Notes under the pieces: generated by a model
Told to the model about the DNA's origin: nothing
Database searches by the model: none
What the model saw: the letters and a program-made list of their open reading frames with translations, nothing else
DNA from: Runella defluvii
GTDB taxonomy: Bacteria > Bacteroidota > Bacteroidia > Cytophagales > Spirosomataceae
DNA: 64,000 nt
Assembly: GCF_014195535.1 (NCBI RefSeq)
Contig: NZ_JACIBY010000001.1
Location: 372,001-436,000 of the forward strand
Direction of reading: 5' to 3'
In this document: one piece after another, positions 1 to 7,105 of the stretch
How positions within the stretch are numbered: the stretch's first letter is position 1
How the letters are laid out: each line of letters begins with the position of its first letter
Translations under genes and position numbers: made by a program

Positions 1-489
1 GTAGTGTTGATGGATATACAAATGCCCCACGGCTCAGGTATTGCCGCCATGATTGAAATAAAAAAAGCGTATCCGCAAGTAAAAGTGCTGATACAAACCG
101 TATTTGAAGACGATGACAAGGTATTTCAGGCTATTTGCTCGGGAGCATCAGGCTATTTGGTCAAGAGCCCCAACCCCGAATTGTATGTGCAGGCGATTCA
201 GGAAGTGTATGCAGGTGGTTCACACCTCTCACCGAGTATTGCCCGCAAGGTGGTGGATATGTTTCAGCAGCAATTTGTAAAATCACAACATACGTTTGTG
301 GATCTCACTCGCCGCGAACGCGAAGTCCTGAGCTGTATGGTAAAAGGGCTGAGTTACAAAATGATTGCCGACAGTTGTGGTATCACCTTTCATACGGTAT
401 GTACCCATGTTAATCACATTTACGAGAAACTTCACGTCAATTCGGCTCCCGAAGCCGTGGTGAAGGCGTTGGAATGGAAGTTGGTTTAG
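1..489 (+). CDS. Response regulator, NarL/LuxR type (5' end cut off)
   Basis: This is the C-terminal three quarters of a two-component response regulator that binds DNA when phosphorylated; the reading frame is open to base 1, so the N-terminus lies outside the window. The visible part starts at the phospho-acceptor strand (LMDIQMPHGSG, Asp at codon 5) and keeps the conserved Lys of the receiver domain (GYLVKS). A LuxR/GerE helix-turn-helix follows, with LTRREREVL starting the domain and HTVCTHVNHIYEKL as the recognition region. The partner histidine kinase is not visible and may lie upstream. The next gene is convergent, 6 bases away. Domain assignment is secure; the target genes are unknown. 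Confidence 0.93.
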   Translation, partial: VVLMDIQMPHGSGIAAMIEIKKAYPQVKVLIQTVFEDDDKVFQAICSGASGYLVKSPNPELYVQAIQEVYAGGSHLSPSIARKVVDMFQQQFVKSQHTFVDLTRREREVLSCMVKGLSYKMIADSCGITFHTVCTHVNHIYEKLHVNSAPEAVVKALEWKLV

Positions 490-495
490 TCGTTG

Positions 496-1749
496 TCAGA
501 GAGAGAGATTATTTATTAAAATGGCCGCCAATGTAGCACGTTCGTAAGCATATCCGGGTTTCACCCCCAATAGTTCATAGTCATAAAAAGGAGTGAAGTA
601 ATCTTGTTCATTTGATTGAAAATGCAAAAAATAAAAATGATCGGGTGTAATAACAGCCAGTGAGTAGTTTGGATGCTCGTGGTCAAAGTTAAATGTAAAG
701 TTTAAAATTGTACCATCCAGCTCTACTAACGCATTTATATCTTTAACTACTGTTACATTCAAATACTCCTGAGCACCTAAGAATAAAAACCCATCATCAT
801 GAGGCGAATTAAATAATACCAAATCCAGTTTTGGACTATCCGATTCATATACTGTCAAAGTATGTGGACTGCCATTATTGTTATTTCCTAAATCCGCTAG
901 GCTTGTAATTAATTTCGTTAAGGTGCTGCTGTCAATAAAATACTTTCGCAGCAATTTAGTACTTTTTAAATGTAAATTGGAAGAATTCAAATTAAAAAAG
1001 CCCCTTAAGTTTGAAACAATCACAGCTATTATTTTATAGATATTCTCTTTAAAATCATCTATAGAACTGACAGAAGGAAGTCGTGGATAATTAGGTTCAG
1101 ATGTGTTAGGCCAAGTAAGAGTATGAAAATTAATAATTGGATTCGCTGCTTTTTTAAAATCAGTTATAAAAACATTTTTTGAATGTTGAGACATGCAGTA
1201 TTCTCGTAAAGATTGATATACCCAAGCTGCCCTTTGTGCATGACCATTACAAGGATCTTTATTTGACAAAGGATCATTAACAAGTACCCACGGAGGTTTT
1301 GAGGCAGAGTTTTCGTCAATAAAATAACCAATAATGACTACCGCATGACCACCATCAAATGGATAATCACTTCCTAAAAGTATGGGAGTTCCAGAAACAA
1401 TTTTGGATTGAATAAAACTCCATTTTGGGAAGTTAATGGATTTATAATGAACGCATTGAATTCCAACGGATGCAAGAACTTGAGAATAATCATCTTTATC
1501 AGAGGCAATGGTTTGATATCTTTCATTACATATTAGAGGTGTATTCAACATATCAGTCAAAGCTTGGTTCTGGGCTGGAGTAGTAGCACTACGATATAAA
1601 AGATGCAAGTAGTTATCTAAAAGAACTTTTTGCTGCATGTCAGAAGCTGGGGGTAAAAATTCAGCGATCATTTCCATACAGGCAGCCCAACAAAGCCTAT
1701 GTCCCTGTTGTATAATCGGATTTATAGGTAAAATTTTTATATTGCTCAT
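496..1749 (-). CDS. Papain-like (C39/C70-like) cysteine protease, putative
   Basis: The 417-aa protein begins with a segment typical of papain-like peptidases of the C39_2/AvrRpt2 kind: QQGHRLCWAACM puts the catalytic Cys at residue 20 with an upstream Gln (14-15) for the oxyanion hole. The catalytic His is likely His135 in GGHAVVIIGY, and Asn158/Asp159 in WVLVNDP supplies the third residue. The C-terminal half (about 190-417) is not recognised. No signal peptide or membrane segment is visible, so it probably acts in the cytoplasm or is exported by an unknown route. It is divergent from the coupled pair at 1787-2907 with only 37 bases between, suggesting shared control. Family assignment rests on motifs; the substrate is unknown. 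Confidence 0.8.
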   Translation of the reverse strand: MSNIKILPINPIIQQGHRLCWAACMEMIAEFLPPASDMQQKVLLDNYLHLLYRSATTPAQNQALTDMLNTPLICNERYQTIASDKDDYSQVLASVGIQCVHYKSINFPKWSFIQSKIVSGTPILLGSDYPFDGGHAVVIIGYFIDENSASKPPWVLVNDPLSNKDPCNGHAQRAAWVYQSLREYCMSQHSKNVFITDFKKAANPIINFHTLTWPNTSEPNYPRLPSVSSIDDFKENIYKIIAVIVSNLRGFFNLNSSNLHLKSTKLLRKYFIDSSTLTKLITSLADLGNNNNGSPHTLTVYESDSPKLDLVLFNSPHDDGFLFLGAQEYLNVTVVKDINALVELDGTILNFTFNFDHEHPNYSLAVITPDHFYFLHFQSNEQDYFTPFYDYELLGVKPGYAYERATLAAILINNLSL

Positions 1750-1786
1750 GTTTTAATTTTTTCTAAACTTACTATTTTTTTTAAAA

Positions 1787-2206
1787 ATGGGAAAACGAAT
1801 TATTGATGCGGCCGATGTGGATAAATCTGCCCAGAAGCAAATTGAATTGTCAGACCTCTTGCGTAGAACCCTGATAAAACGTCTGTGCAACAGTAGATAT
1901 GAAAGAATAAATCCGCTGTCAACTGGCAGCGATGGTTTGTTGATTCGATTGACAAGTATGAATGACCGAGTTCGAATATCACGAACTACTCACTCGCTCA
2001 ATAGAGGACGAAGTTTGGGAAATCATGAATTTGGGATTACCACGGCCGCTTTAAACGAACTGTTCGCACTAACTGACGTATCGCTTGAAATAAATGTGTG
2101 CGAACAAAATGGAGAAAAATTCATTATCATTGAAGGGAAAGACCAACCCTGTGGTGATGACGGTCACGGCGGTGACGGAGTGAAAGTAAAAATACCGACA
2201 GTATGA
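1787..2206 (+). CDS. Hypothetical protein with Gly/Asp-rich tail
   Basis: I do not recognise this 139-aa protein. It has no signal peptide or membrane segment. The N-terminal 100 residues are basic and mixed alpha/beta in character, and it ends in a short Cys-Gly-Asp-His-rich stretch (CGDDGHGGDG) followed by KVKIPTV. Its stop codon overlaps the start of the next gene (ATGA at 2203-2206), so the two are almost certainly translated together. It diverges from the cysteine protease gene. A role as partner, inhibitor or substrate of the protease is only a guess from context. Confidence 0.65.
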   Translation: MGKRIIDAADVDKSAQKQIELSDLLRRTLIKRLCNSRYERINPLSTGSDGLLIRLTSMNDRVRISRTTHSLNRGRSLGNHEFGITTAALNELFALTDVSLEINVCEQNGEKFIIIEGKDQPCGDDGHGGDGVKVKIPTV

Positions 2207-2907
2207 CCGAAACAGCATACGCACAACTTGTTATTAATCTGGGGTATGGGCTATTAGCTGCACGAGGAGTCTTGCTTTTCGTGTTGATAAGGAGGCTTTT
2301 CCCTATTTCGAGTCAACAAGCGCTTTATTGGCTATTTTGGAACTCATTAGGGATGTTTTTGATAGCTGTCTTTGAGCTTGTATTTATTTATGTTATCAAT
2401 CATTACCCCTCTACTTGGCCTTTCTTAGCTCGTTTAGAAATTGACGACACTTTTTTTATTTCACCTTTTTATTTTCTTAATGATTTTTTATTTCTCAACT
2501 TGTTTTTTAGCAAGATTGTTGACAAAAAAATCGGAAATTGGGTGCAATATGCAGGCTTTATCTTAGTTGTGTTTGAAATAGTAAATACTCTTTATTTTGA
2601 AGGATATAAAGATGCTCAGCCCATTGGATCTTTTCTGATAGCTTTGAACGGGATTATATTATCTCTTCTATTTTTTAGACAGTATTTTTTAAGTAAATTT
2701 AAAATGCCTCTTCTTCGAAATGGGCTTGTATTCATTGTTGGTGGCATTTTTTTTCAATATATTTTTTCAATTCTGTTCTATTTTTTTTCTGATTTATTAT
2801 ACAATGAGAATATAATTTTGTATTATCAAATCAGTACTGTAAGAATGGTAATGGATATAAGTGCCTTGTTATTGATGGCCTATGGTGTTGCAAAGGTCAA
2901 AATATAG
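2203..2907 (+). CDS. Multi-pass membrane protein of unknown function
   Basis: The 234-aa product is very hydrophobic and has about seven predicted transmembrane segments spread over its length (around residues 10-30, 42-66, 85-105, 112-132, 142-160, 173-198 and 212-232). It has no soluble domain and no recognised motif. The arrangement resembles stand-alone 7TM sensor modules of Bacteroidota kinases, but no kinase domain follows, so this is only a resemblance. It is translationally coupled to the 139-aa gene by an ATGA overlap and the unit ends in a strong terminator at 2925-2954. Confidence 0.7.
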   Translation: MTETAYAQLVINLGYGLLAARGVLLFVLIRRLFPISSQQALYWLFWNSLGMFLIAVFELVFIYVINHYPSTWPFLARLEIDDTFFISPFYFLNDFLFLNLFFSKIVDKKIGNWVQYAGFILVVFEIVNTLYFEGYKDAQPIGSFLIALNGIILSLLFFRQYFLSKFKMPLLRNGLVFIVGGIFFQYIFSILFYFFSDLLYNENIILYYQISTVRMVMDISALLLMAYGVAKVKI

Positions 2908-2924
2908 GCTGTGTCATAACTACT

Positions 2925-2954
2925 AAAAAGCCGCTCCTTCCGAGCGGCTTTTTT
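2925..2954 (+). terminator. Rho-independent terminator
   Basis: An AAAAGCCGCTC arm and a GAGCGGCTTTTTT arm are separated by a short CTTC-type loop and end in seven Ts, 17 bases after the membrane protein gene. It closes the 1787-2907 unit and separates it from the lipoprotein genes. Confidence 0.93.
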
Positions 2955-3051
2955 ATGTCTCATCCCTAAAATTGTTGATTTTCTATCTTTTCATTTCTCC
3001 TGAACTTTGGGCTATTAAAAATGCTTCAGCTTAGTCAACCCAATAGTTCAA

Positions 3052-3858
3052 ATGAAAACCCTACAAAAACTCATCACTCTGGCTTTTTTGCTCATTACTG
3101 TGGCTGCCTGCCAGGATCATCGTACCCCAACCCCGCCCTGCAAAGTTTCGGTCATCGATCGAGGCAATGGCAATAAACATACCTATACCTACGACGCGAA
3201 TGGCAAAATCACCCAAATGACTCGTGAGTTTGATGGAACGGGCTCAGGCAAAATCTCCACTTACATATATAGCTTTACGTACGATGCTTCTGGCTTGCTT
3301 ATCAAGTCGGCGATAAAATTAGATGGGAAGGAGTACAGCACGGAAACTTATAGCTATTACTACAGTCAAATCTCAAAAGTAACCTATCTCAACGCCGACG
3401 GTAGTAAGGGAATCAACAACCTTAAATACAACGCAGCTGGCCAAATCACTGAGTTTACCTACGAAACGGGCGACCCTAATTCGGACGGAAAACAGTATTT
3501 TGAATACGATGCCAATGGTATTATCACAAAGCGCGGCTTTGCCGACTTACAGGGTAATAAGTACTTTGAAGTAATCATTAATCCTGTCGGGATAGTAAAA
3601 TCGCCAGAGCAATTGCTGGTTAAAAGTGGCTTACCGTTTGATGTGCTGTCTGGTTTTTCGTGGCAGGTCGCCGAGGGTAATGTAGGTACAACCTATGAGT
3701 CATTTTTTGCTGACCAAGATGGCAAATTAATATCCGACGGCAAAGAGAAAATCACGGACGTAAAGACCAACTCGCAGGGTTATCTCATTGAAAATGCCAC
3801 GATTGATGCTGCCAACAAAAGTAGTAATCAGCGAATTACGCTGATGGATTGCAATTAA
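3052..3858 (+). CDS. Lipoprotein with YD-repeat-like motifs
   Basis: The 268-aa product starts with a lipoprotein signal (hydrophobic residues 9-18, lipobox VAAC with Cys20), so the mature protein is expected to be anchored to the outer or inner membrane. Repeated motifs of the type YTYDANGKIT, FTYDASGLLI, LKYNAAGQIT and FEYDANGIIT recur about every 25-50 residues, as in RHS/YD-repeat proteins and the many small Bacteroidota YD-like lipoproteins. There is no toxin or protease core as in true RHS toxins. The next gene starts 38 bases downstream and also encodes a surface lipoprotein, so the two may be co-transcribed. Function unknown; probably structural or ligand-binding at the surface. Confidence 0.8.
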   Translation: MKTLQKLITLAFLLITVAACQDHRTPTPPCKVSVIDRGNGNKHTYTYDANGKITQMTREFDGTGSGKISTYIYSFTYDASGLLIKSAIKLDGKEYSTETYSYYYSQISKVTYLNADGSKGINNLKYNAAGQITEFTYETGDPNSDGKQYFEYDANGIITKRGFADLQGNKYFEVIINPVGIVKSPEQLLVKSGLPFDVLSGFSWQVAEGNVGTTYESFFADQDGKLISDGKEKITDVKTNSQGYLIENATIDAANKSSNQRITLMDCN

Positions 3859-3896
3859 AAATACTCTTTTCTTCTACTAAAATCACACAGAAACAA

Positions 3897-5351
3897 ATGA
3901 AAGCACATTTTCACTTGCGCACAATTATGCCCTATTTTTTCATCATTGGGCTTATTTCAGTCTGGTCTTGCAAAACGGCTGATACTCCTACACCCACCCC
4001 AACACCTGGAACCACTACCAAAAGTTCTGCTAAAGACATCACTAAATTTAGTTTTGCTGCCCTTAGCCCTGCCGTAGATGCTACCATTGATGCTACTGCC
4101 AAAACCATCTCGGCGACCGTACCTGCTGCTACTGATTTGACCAAACTTGTACCGACCATTACTATTTCTGATAAAGCAACCATTTCACCTGCTACGGGTA
4201 TAGCTCAGGATTTTTCTAAGGAAGTGAGTTATACGGTTACGGCGGAGGATGCAAGTACGCAAGTATATAAAGTAACTGTGAAAAAAGACGCGGTTGTCGG
4301 TACAGGCTCCAACTTCTTATATGTTGGCGAATTCGGAGGTTTAACGGCTTATGACCCGGCCACTGGCAAACAACTTTGGAAGTTTTCCACTAATAGTAAG
4401 GATGTCAGAACGGACCTGTATTTGCTGGATGGAATTGTGTATTTTGGGTCAGATGAAAACAAAATGTACGCTGTAGATGCAAAAACAGGTACTAAGAAGT
4501 GGGAGTTTCAAACAGTAGGTGCCCCTGTTTCAAGTCCTGTTGTTGAGAAGGGAATACTGTATTTTGGCGGCGGAAGCGGTGACAATAAAGTGTATGCGTT
4601 AGATGCCGCTTCAGGCGCAAAAAAATGGGAGTTCTCTGTGGCTTCTGTAATCCAGTCAAGCCCAACGGTCGCCGATGGTATTGTTTATATAACCTCCTTT
4701 TCCGATAAAACACTCTTTGCATTAGATGCCTCAACAGGCAGTTTAAAATGGAAATATGCTTCTTCTGACTCGAAAGGCGGCGTTTGTGTCGCCAATGGTT
4801 TAGTAATCGTTTCTGATAATAACAATAAAGGCTTATTGGCATTAGAGGCAGCAACAGGAGCTGTTAAGTGGAGAGCCGTTGGGGGAAGTCTATTTGTAGG
4901 CTCTGTTACTGTGTCCAACGATATTGTTTATGCTTCCAATTATGACAAAGCAACCCTTCATGCCTTAGATATAAAAACAGGGGCAGAAAAATGGAAGTTT
5001 GCAACTACACTTTCGGGCAGTTTTCAATCTTCTCCAATTACTGGCAATGGACTGGTTTACTTTGTTGGCGGCGATGATTATCTATATGCTCTTGATGCAG
5101 CTACTGGCGCAAAAAAATGGTCTCTAAACAGTTTTAAACAGTTTTTGGGGCCTGTCTTTGCCAATGGTATTTTGTATGCATCCTCAACAAATATTAATGG
5201 AACGTATGATCCTCGTATTCATGCGCTTGATGCCGCCACTGGCGCAAGAAAAATAGCAATGGGAACAAATACAACTGATTCAAGGACAAATCCTGCCTTA
5301 TGGATAGATGGAAAAGTGTATATGTCTAGCAGTAGTGGCGCAGTACAATAA
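3897..5351 (+). CDS. PQQ-type beta-propeller lipoprotein
   Basis: I start the gene at ATG 3897 because the residues before it overlap the previous gene and the lipobox (VWSC) then falls at a normal distance. After a Pro/Thr-rich linker comes a domain of about 85 residues resembling the DUF5018-type Ig-like domains of Bacteroidota (ITKFSF...YKVTVKKD). The remaining ~340 residues form about eight propeller blades, each with a YALDAATGAKKW-like motif (PQQ_2/BamB-like repeats). It should be a surface or periplasmic propeller used for binding; no dehydrogenase active site is evident, so bound PQQ is unlikely. Blade codon use is highly repetitive. It ends 47 bases before the small lectin-like gene. 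Confidence 0.87.
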   Translation: MKAHFHLRTIMPYFFIIGLISVWSCKTADTPTPTPTPGTTTKSSAKDITKFSFAALSPAVDATIDATAKTISATVPAATDLTKLVPTITISDKATISPATGIAQDFSKEVSYTVTAEDASTQVYKVTVKKDAVVGTGSNFLYVGEFGGLTAYDPATGKQLWKFSTNSKDVRTDLYLLDGIVYFGSDENKMYAVDAKTGTKKWEFQTVGAPVSSPVVEKGILYFGGGSGDNKVYALDAASGAKKWEFSVASVIQSSPTVADGIVYITSFSDKTLFALDASTGSLKWKYASSDSKGGVCVANGLVIVSDNNNKGLLALEAATGAVKWRAVGGSLFVGSVTVSNDIVYASNYDKATLHALDIKTGAEKWKFATTLSGSFQSSPITGNGLVYFVGGDDYLYALDAATGAKKWSLNSFKQFLGPVFANGILYASSTNINGTYDPRIHALDAATGARKIAMGTNTTDSRTNPALWIDGKVYMSSSSGAVQ

Positions 5352-5398
5352 ATCAGCATCCTAACTAAAATCAATCCACTCATTAACCATTTACGACA

Positions 5399-5701
5399 AT
5401 GCTAACACAAATTAGACTTGACAATCACCACCTGATGTGTAGAGGCACTTTACCTATGAATCTCCGACAGGACCATGTGCGAGAACTGCAGTTTCATGTA
5501 CCAAAATTCAAATCTCCTCCCACTGTTTCAGCCACAATACATAGTAGCGACAGTACGGGTAATGGGATGGTTATTTGGAATATTGAGAAACGCATCATTG
5601 ATGATGACTATGTAATTACCATTTCTGCTCAAAGTGCGGACAGCACTCATACCCCTTTTACGTACTTATGTGATTTAATAGTGATTGGAGAAGTTGTGTA
5701 A
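5399..5701 (+). CDS. Small H-type-lectin-like protein
   Basis: The 100-aa protein has the layout of an H-type lectin domain (HPA/discoidin C-terminal fold): an F-H-V-x-KFKSPPTVSATIHS strand pair near residues 30-50, a middle strand VIWNIEKRI, and a final CDLIVIGE strand. Such domains form trimers that bind N-acetylgalactosamine-like sugars. There is no signal peptide, so it may be cytoplasmic or use another export route. It lies 46 bases upstream of the LGFP-repeat gene in the same direction, which suggests an operon of carbohydrate- or wall-binding proteins. The family call rests on pattern recognition only. Confidence 0.6.
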   Translation: MLTQIRLDNHHLMCRGTLPMNLRQDHVRELQFHVPKFKSPPTVSATIHSSDSTGNGMVIWNIEKRIIDDDYVITISAQSADSTHTPFTYLCDLIVIGEVV

Positions 5702-5747
5702 TGGCGAAAAAAGAAAATCAGTTTTACTAATTTTAACTCAAACAAAA

Positions 5748-6740
5748 ATGTACAAATACAAAGTAGTTATCGAAAATGTGACTTGCAGCGATACAGAGTC
5801 CATTCATTCTGGAGATAAATTAGTTTTATCAGGGTTGATTGCAACTGGGAACAAGCAAAAAGGGTATGCACTACCTTTACTAAGAATCAATACTGGGCAA
5901 ACAAAAAGCTATCCAGCAGACACCTCCCTTTTATTTGATGATTTCAGCAAAGAATCAACCATTGGTATTGTTGTTCATGCTGTTGATATTGACCAAAATG
6001 ATGGTTGGTATGAGAACAAAGAAAATATTAAAAATCTTGCCGTAGAAATTGGAAAAGCTGCTGTGACGGCTTACAGTGGAAATCCGATAGCAGGGAATGA
6101 ATCAGGGAAATACATAGATACTGGATTCCAGTTTATTGATACAATTGTCACTTTTTTTATAAAAAATGACAAAAATGATACGCTAGGAAATGCCAAAGGA
6201 TTGGTTAATTTTAATGAGTTAACACTTGGGCAAAGAGGTACTAAAAATTTTTCACAGGCATTTCGCGAACATGATGATTATGGTCTTTTGGGAATTTATA
6301 TTGACTATAATGATTACAGCTATACTATCATTTTTAGAGTAGAATGTGAATTCATTATGAATCCCTTAGGGGCAATTTGTTCCAAATGGGAAAGCCTTGG
6401 GGCCGAAACAGGTTTTTTAGGATCCCCGATTTCGATCGAAACCAAGTGCCCAGATAAGGAAGGTTTTTTTGTCCATTTTCAAGGAGGGTCTATTTATTGG
6501 TCAGAAAAGACGAATGCTCATATAGTAAAAGGCTCAATACGAGATAAATGGGCACAAATGGGCTGGGAAAATAGCGATGCTGGGTTTCCAATAGAAGATG
6601 AAAAAGCCAATTCGGGTAATTCAGTGAGTCAAGAATTTGAAAAAGGTGTAATAAATAAGAAGGGGAATGAGATAGAATTTGTAGCTAATCGTACACGAAT
6701 TCGCTCGCGTCCTCGCTCAGATGTTTTTACTCCTAGATAG
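5748..6740 (+). CDS. LGFP-repeat protein
   Basis: I place the start at ATG 5748 (330 aa) because the 21 residues before it lie over the intergenic region and the end of the previous gene. The first 200 residues are not recognised and look like beta-sandwich sequence. Two LGFP repeats follow: residues about 209-262 (I-C-S-K-W-x-x-L-G, then FLGSP, then GSIYWS) and 263-312 (IRDKWAQMGW, then AGFPIEDE). LGFP repeats bind cell-wall or surface polymers in the families where they have been studied. The C-terminus is very basic (RTRIRSRPRS). No signal peptide is visible. A terminator follows at 6815. Confidence 0.72.
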   Translation: MYKYKVVIENVTCSDTESIHSGDKLVLSGLIATGNKQKGYALPLLRINTGQTKSYPADTSLLFDDFSKESTIGIVVHAVDIDQNDGWYENKENIKNLAVEIGKAAVTAYSGNPIAGNESGKYIDTGFQFIDTIVTFFIKNDKNDTLGNAKGLVNFNELTLGQRGTKNFSQAFREHDDYGLLGIYIDYNDYSYTIIFRVECEFIMNPLGAICSKWESLGAETGFLGSPISIETKCPDKEGFFVHFQGGSIYWSEKTNAHIVKGSIRDKWAQMGWENSDAGFPIEDEKANSGNSVSQEFEKGVINKKGNEIEFVANRTRIRSRPRSDVFTPR

Positions 6741-6814
6741 GTTATTCTTATTCTGAACTAGAGTTGCACTTGAATGACAACGATGCTTTTTTCTGATAGG
6801 TGAAAAATGACCAG

Positions 6815-6854
6815 TCATCGGTTGCTGTTTGTTAGTAGCCGATGATTTTTTATT
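6815..6854 (+). terminator. Rho-independent terminator
   Basis: A 12-bp stem (TCATCGGTTGCT against AGTAGCCGATGA, with two G-T pairs) is followed by TTTTTTATTT. It ends the surface-protein unit about 75 bases after the LGFP gene. Confidence 0.88.
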
Positions 6855-7105
6855 TAACCCATTTTTTGACTTAACTCCACACTACTTTCCACGAAACACC
6901 CCATTTTACTCTATTAATTGCCGTTTTTTGCCGATAGAATCGGAATTGTATTCTACTAATGTGTCTGAAGGACGAATAAAGGCTGAAAAATGCCTCTAAT
7001 CGGCCAAAAACCGCCACTTATCGTCGTTTGACTACCCTCAGTCTATTGCATTTTTTTGCGAACTGCTTACCTATTTGTTTTGTGTCATCAAAACGAACAA
7101 AGCAG
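6855..7105. other. Intergenic region upstream of TonB-family receptor
   Basis: No gene is visible in this AT-rich stretch. A small hairpin (CCGAT, AGA, ATCGG) sits at 6931-6943. It must hold the promoter of the receptor gene, but I see no exact TAnnTTTG box; the nearest match is TACCTATTTG at about 7068-7077 with one spacing error. Confidence 0.4.

Noticed and set aside
3052-3858. RHS-type toxin.
   Set aside because: The YD-like motifs are few, and there is no RHS core, toxin tip or immunity gene; the lipoprotein signal points to a surface protein.
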